The notes below the pieces were generated by a model. It worked only from the letters and a program-made list of their open reading frames with translations. It made no database searches and was not told where the DNA came from. This document shows positions 6,216 through 8,920 of a DNA stretch of 8,920 bases, one piece after another. Positions within the stretch are counted from its first letter, which is position 1; every line of letters starts with the position of its first letter. A program made the translations under genes and the position numbers. Source of the stretch: JBGOTP01 sp041476545 (GTDB lineage: Bacteria > Acidobacteriota > Vicinamibacteria > Vicinamibacterales > CAVVIG01); assembly GCA_041476545.1 (NCBI GenBank), contig JBGOTP010000215.1:1-8920 (forward strand). Direction: 5' to 3'.

Positions 6216-6221
6216 CGCCGG

Positions 6222-6746
6222 ATGAGTGTCGTCGGCAAGCGCGTGGCGATTCTGGTTGAAGACGGATACGACGATGGTGAGTTGACCGGACCACTCGAGA
6301 CCCTGAGAAGTGTGGGAGCCACCGTGATACTCGTCGGCCCTGTTGCAGGTGCCGCGTACCGCGGCAAACGTGGCCAGTCTGTGGTGACTTCGGATGTGGC
6401 GGCTGGTGCGGCGAAGGTGCAGGACTTCGACGCCGTGGTGATTCCTGGCGGCCACGCTCCAGACAAAATGCGCATGCGGCACGCCATGGTCGACCTCGCG
6501 CGCGACGCGATGGAGGCCGGCAAGCCCGTGGCCGCCATCTGTCACGGGCCACAGGTTCTCATCTCGGCCGGCTCTCTCCGCGGCCGCACACTCACGTGTT
6601 GGCCGTCGATTGCGATCGACGTGAAGAACGCCGGCGGACTCTACGTGGACAAGCCGGTGGTCGAAGACGGCAACCTCATCACCTCCCGCAAGCCGGACGA
6701 CGTGCCGGTGTTCTGTGAGGCGATCATCCGCGCCCTGTCGTCCTGA
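6222..6746 (+). CDS. DJ-1/PfpI family protein (glutamine amidotransferase-like fold)
   Basis: The 174-aa product is a compact flavodoxin-like protein of the DJ-1/PfpI superfamily, whose members act as proteases, glyoxalases/deglycases, chaperones or redox sensors. The fold is clear: KRVAILVEDGYDDGEL with the conserved acidic residue E20, then FDAVVIPGGHAPDKMR, then the nucleophile elbow AAICHGPQVLISA with C107 and H108 beside it. The later NLITSRKPDD stretch is typical of the PfpI subfamily. The length is normal and no signal peptide is seen. The Cys-His pair and PGG motif favour the PfpI/YhbO group over human DJ-1 itself, but the actual activity cannot be decided here. The start follows from the fold beginning at once and a -10 box 6 nt upstream. 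It is divergent from the DUF255 gene and may share regulation with it. Confidence 0.93.
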   Translation: MSVVGKRVAILVEDGYDDGELTGPLETLRSVGATVILVGPVAGAAYRGKRGQSVVTSDVAAGAAKVQDFDAVVIPGGHAPDKMRMRHAMVDLARDAMEAGKPVAAICHGPQVLISAGSLRGRTLTCWPSIAIDVKNAGGLYVDKPVVEDGNLITSRKPDDVPVFCEAIIRALSS

Positions 6747-6758
6747 CGCACAACCTTT

Positions 6759-6833
6759 ACCGCAGAGGTCGCTGAGATCGCGGAGACGCGTTGGTCCAAA
6801 AACAATCTCTGCGTGCTGTGCGGCCTCTGCGGT
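6759..6833. repeat. Inverted repeat of CGCAGAGG-type nonamers (REP-like element)
   Basis: A 28-bp left arm (6759-6786) and 28-bp right arm (6806-6833) are reverse complements at 22 of 28 positions, with the outer 10 bp (ACCGCAGAGG/CCTCTGCGGT) perfect, around a 19-nt loop. Each arm is itself three diverged 9-bp units: on the left CGCAGAGGT, CGCTGAGAT and CGCGGAGAC; on the right, reverse-complemented, CGCAGAGGC, CGCACAGCA and CGCAGAGA. The element fills the gap between convergent genes and could act as a two-way terminator. Similar CGCAGAGGN tandem units are familiar from intergenic regions of several environmental phyla, by memory only. Confidence 0.8.
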
Positions 6834-6854
6834 GTACGTCGAGTGCTGTCGTGC

Positions 6855-7760
6855 TCAGACCCGGGGCGACGGCGCGGCGGGCACTTCATCCGGGCGGCCG
6901 CGGCGGATTCTCGCATAGGCGGCGGTGAACTGCACGCCGTACAGCAGAATCACCGCCTGCACATACACCCACACCAGAAACACGACCACGGCGGAGATCG
7001 ACCCGTTCACCTGCGTGAAGCGCGTCATGTCGCGCATGTACCAGGAGAAGAGTTCGAGCGCTCCCTTCCATAACAGGCCGGTCACCAGCGCGCCAATCCA
7101 GACATCGCGAAAACGGACCGTCGCGTTGGGCACGAAGTAGTAGACGAACCCGACAATGACGATGAACAGCAGCGTCGTCGCCGACTGCGTCGTCCAGGCG
7201 CGAAGGACATTCAGGCCGGGGAAGTGCTGCAGTACGCCGGCGAACCATCGGGCGCCCACGACCTGCGACGCCGAGACCAGGAGGAGCGCCGCGAGGAGCA
7301 TCAGCCCCGCCACGATCAGCATGACGAAGGCAAAGAGTTTGTGCTTCCAGAAGCTGCGGTTCTCCTCGACGCCCCAGGCGTAGTTCACGGCCGTGCTGAC
7401 CGCGCTGAAGACACCCAGCGCTCCCCACAGGAGCGCCAGCATGCCGGCCACGCCGACGGTCACGGTGTGGGCGCGAAACGCATCAAGCTGCAGCGTGATG
7501 AAATCGAACCGTCTGGGGAAGTAACGCAGGACAAAATCCAGGACCCTCGCGCGATCCTCGTCGGCCGCTGTGGCGCGGCCGAGAATGGCCAGCGCCAGCA
7601 TGGAGAGCGGGAACAGCGAGAGCAGCGCGTAATAGGCAATGGACGCCGCGTAGGTGAGGTTGTCGCTGCGGTAGAAGTTCTGCAGCCCGCGCCATGCCGA
7701 GAGACCCGTGAGCCGGGCGATTTCACGCGCATGCCCGCCGAATGCGCCGACTCGACTCAC
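6855..7760 (-). CDS. YihY/BrkB family inner-membrane protein
   Basis: The 301-aa product has the six-helix layout of the YihY/BrkB family, with spans at roughly residues 35-60, 100-123, 142-165, 193-210, 218-240 and 255-276. Family signatures visible are the first-span segment LTYAASIAYYALLSLFPL, WGALGVFSAVSTAVNYAWGV before span 3 and NGSISAVVVFLVWVYVQAVILLYG near the end. The C-terminal tail is short and basic, ending in a proline-rich stretch. These proteins were once called ribonuclease BN in error; their role is unsettled, with transport or envelope integrity proposed. GTG 7760 is used because an upstream in-frame ATG runs into a stop; it lacks a clear Shine-Dalgarno sequence. The gene lies 43 nt after the YtxH gene, with a small GGCC/GGCC hairpin (7776-7787) between, and converges on the DJ-1/PfpI gene. 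Confidence 0.93.
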   Translation of the reverse strand: MSRVGAFGGHAREIARLTGLSAWRGLQNFYRSDNLTYAASIAYYALLSLFPLSMLALAILGRATAADEDRARVLDFVLRYFPRRFDFITLQLDAFRAHTVTVGVAGMLALLWGALGVFSAVSTAVNYAWGVEENRSFWKHKLFAFVMLIVAGLMLLAALLLVSASQVVGARWFAGVLQHFPGLNVLRAWTTQSATTLLFIVIVGFVYYFVPNATVRFRDVWIGALVTGLLWKGALELFSWYMRDMTRFTQVNGSISAVVVFLVWVYVQAVILLYGVQFTAAYARIRRGRPDEVPAAPSPRV

Positions 7761-7803
7761 GCGCGCACGATGTCAGGCCGTTCGGCCAGACTCCATCTGG
7801 GCT

Positions 7804-8055
7804 TCAATCGCGCAGCTTCTCGACGCGCTGCTCCGCCCAGGTGCCGGCCTTCTCGCTCGCGCGCCGCACGCTGTCCGCCGCCGAGCTGGCGAGACTCCCG
7901 GCCTGATCCGACAGCTGTCCGCGCAGTTCCGACCCGCTCTTCGGGGCAAACAGCATGCCGAGCCCGGCACCCAGTACGGTGCCGGCCAGCAGCCCAATCA
8001 CGAAGCTTCCACCGCCACCGGCCTCGTTCTCCAATCGATCGTGTCCGTTCGACAT
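7804..8055 (-). CDS. YtxH domain-containing protein
   Basis: This 83-aa protein has a short polar N-terminus, a glycine-rich membrane segment at about residues 17-36 (FVIGLLAGTVLGAGLGMLF) and the family signature FAPKSGSELR just after it. An alanine- and serine-rich amphipathic helix (about 47-80) completes the chain. YtxH proteins are small stress-associated membrane proteins of unknown biochemical role; Bacillus ytxH is under sigma-B. ATG 8055 is preceded by AAGGAG at good distance. Its start overlaps the stop of the gene before it by one base (TGATG), so the two are translationally coupled. The pairing with a YihY gene points to an envelope function. Confidence 0.85.
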   Translation of the reverse strand: MSNGHDRLENEAGGGGSFVIGLLAGTVLGAGLGMLFAPKSGSELRGQLSDQAGSLASSAADSVRRASEKAGTWAEQRVEKLRD

Positions 8056-8285
8056 CAGGTCTCCTTCGAGTGTTCGAGTAACTGTCGTCCTTCGCTCGCG
8101 AGGCGCGCGGCGTTCGCGAACACGCCCCGTAACTGGAGCAGTTCATATGCCAGATCGTCCAGTCCGATCTCGATCCGTCTGCGGAGCACGCGTCCCGGCT
8201 GCGTCCAGAATACGTAGCCAGCGACACAACCGAGGCAGGCGCCGACGATGGCGGCCACCACAACCCGCGAGTTATCCGTCGTCAC
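8055..8285 (-). CDS. Small membrane protein of unknown function, 76 aa
   Basis: The product has a membrane segment at about residues 8-27 (VVVAAIVGACLGCVAGYVFW), then a basic patch (RVLRRR) and a cytoplasmic-looking helix, EIGLDDLAYELLQLRGVFAN, continuing to the C-terminus. The layout resembles YtxH proteins, but the FAPKSG signature is absent, so a diverged paralogue of the next gene is possible. GTG 8285 is chosen over GTG 8294 because GGAG (8297-8294) lies 8 nt before it. The coding region overlaps the end of the sigma-54 activator gene by 14 nt and the YtxH start by one, so the three genes look like a tightly packed operon. Confidence 0.7.
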   Translation of the reverse strand: MTTDNSRVVVAAIVGACLGCVAGYVFWTQPGRVLRRRIEIGLDDLAYELLQLRGVFANAARLASEGRQLLEHSKET

Positions 8286-8920
8286 GCTGTGCACTCCACG
8301 CCGAAGAACGCCGGTCTGTCGAGGCCGCTGTGTCCGCCACGACAGCCGCCGGCACCCGCGCCGCCCTGCCTGCGTCCTGGATGTTGTGCTTCCTCATCTT
8401 GCTGTAGAGGGTCGGCCGATAGAGTCCCAGGATCTGGGCGGCTTCCTGTTTGTTCCCGTTGGTCCGCTGCAGCGTCTGCACGATGGCCATCTTCTCGATC
8501 TCGGCGAGCGTGCGGTGCGCCGGGACGACGAAGTCGGCGGCCATGGCTGTTTCCTCCCGAATCGCCTCCGGCAGATCCGACACACCGATCTCGCTGCCCT
8601 TCGCCACCAGCACGGCCCGCTCGATGGCATTCTCCAGTTCCCGGACGTTGCCCGGCCAGCGACTGCGAATGAGCACGTGATACACCGCCGGCGCCAGCGT
8701 CCTGATGTTCTTCTGATAGCGCTGGCGGAACTTCTCGAGAAAGTAGTCGCAGAGCAGCGGGATGTCTTCGGTCCGCTCACGCAGCGGCGGCACGCGCAAC
8801 GTGATGGTGTTGATGCGGAAGTACAGATCCTCCCGCAGCCGGCCGTCGCGCAGCGCGGTCTCCACGTCGACATTGGTTGCGCAAATCAGGCGGAAGTCCA
8901 CGTGCACGACGCGATCGCTG
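8272..8920 (-). CDS. Sigma-54-dependent transcriptional activator (NtrC family), 5' part outside window
   Basis: Only the C-terminal 215 residues are present; the frame is open to the window edge. It begins inside the AAA+ domain just before the sensor I strand (VDFRLICATN). It continues with LREDLYFRINTITLRVPPLRER and TEDIPLLCDYF, and the sensor II region WPGNVRELENAIERAV. A linker leads to a Fis-type helix-turn-helix, GNKQEAAQILGLYRPTLYSK, ending at KMRKHNI. The GAFTGA loop, Walker motifs and any receiver or GAF sensor domain would be upstream and unseen, so the signal it responds to is unknown. About 35 alanine/arginine-rich residues follow the helix-turn-helix, longer than the usual ending, and this tail overlaps the next gene. 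It probably controls sigma-54 promoters; the co-oriented membrane genes downstream are plausible but unproven targets. Confidence 0.93.
   Translation of the reverse strand, partial: SDRVVHVDFRLICATNVDVETALRDGRLREDLYFRINTITLRVPPLRERTEDIPLLCDYFLEKFRQRYQKNIRTLAPAVYHVLIRSRWPGNVRELENAIERAVLVAKGSEIGVSDLPEAIREETAMAADFVVPAHRTLAEIEKMAIVQTLQRTNGNKQEAAQILGLYRPTLYSKMRKHNIQDAGRAARVPAAVVADTAASTDRRSSAWSAQRDDG

Noticed and set aside
4190..6259. 689-codon open frame on the plus strand, antisense to the DUF255 gene
   Set aside because: It mirrors the coding strand in high-GC DNA, is rich in Arg, His and Gln with no recognisable domain, and the opposite strand carries a full, well-conserved family protein.
7776..7787. 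GGCCGTTCGGCC palindrome between YtxH and YihY genes
   Set aside because: The stem is only 4-5 bp with no T-run; too weak to call a terminator or operator.
1..8920. Search by eye for CRISPR arrays, transposases, phage structural genes, toxin-antitoxin pairs and known defence genes
   Set aside because: None seen; the recognised genes are ordinary chromosomal ones apart from the low-GC gene at the left edge.

Overview
The window looks like chromosomal DNA from a high-GC, free-living bacterium. The best guess is Acidobacteriota, perhaps a Vicinamibacteria-like lineage. This rests on the gene set (small class I cytochrome c with a dehydrogenase-partner flavour, DUF255 thioredoxin-domain protein, YtxH and YihY proteins, an NtrC-type activator), on mixed leaderless and Shine-Dalgarno starts, and on an intergenic inverted repeat built of CGCAGAGG-like nonamers of a kind seen in such genomes. 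It is an inference, not a taxonomic test.

Region 1-1068: an unrecognised 240-aa basic protein gene of visibly lower GC lies beyond the 3' end of a tRNA-Leu(TAA) gene on the minus strand. This is the usual layout of an element integrated at a tRNA, but no integrase or att repeat is visible. Region 1069-1815: the tRNA promoter, a 64-aa unknown gene with a good ribosome binding site, and a possible 75-aa exported peptide.

Region 1816-3217: an Amidohydro_2 (COG2159-type) metal-dependent hydrolase on the plus strand, apparently read from a leaderless mRNA, converges on a secreted mono-haem cytochrome c on the minus strand. Region 3380-6193, minus strand: a 712-aa DUF255/YyaL-type protein is followed by a 125-aa unknown (ATGA stop/start overlap) and a 93-aa single-pass membrane protein. 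The cytochrome gene lies further along the same strand, 162 nt downstream.

Region 6194-6746: only 28 nt separate the DUF255 gene from a divergent DJ-1/PfpI-family gene, and both have a -10-like hexamer 6-7 nt before the ATG. Region 6747-6854, between convergent genes, holds the nonamer inverted repeat. Region 6855-8920, minus strand: a sigma-54-dependent activator, cut by the window end, overlaps a small membrane protein gene, which overlaps a YtxH gene, followed by a YihY/BrkB membrane protein. This looks like one envelope or stress-related transcription unit.

No CRISPR array, transposase, phage structural gene or known defence system is visible, and I find no clear undescribed multi-gene machine. 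The most interesting signals are the leaderless promoter architecture, the nonamer inverted repeat and the unknown small genes coupled to known ones.
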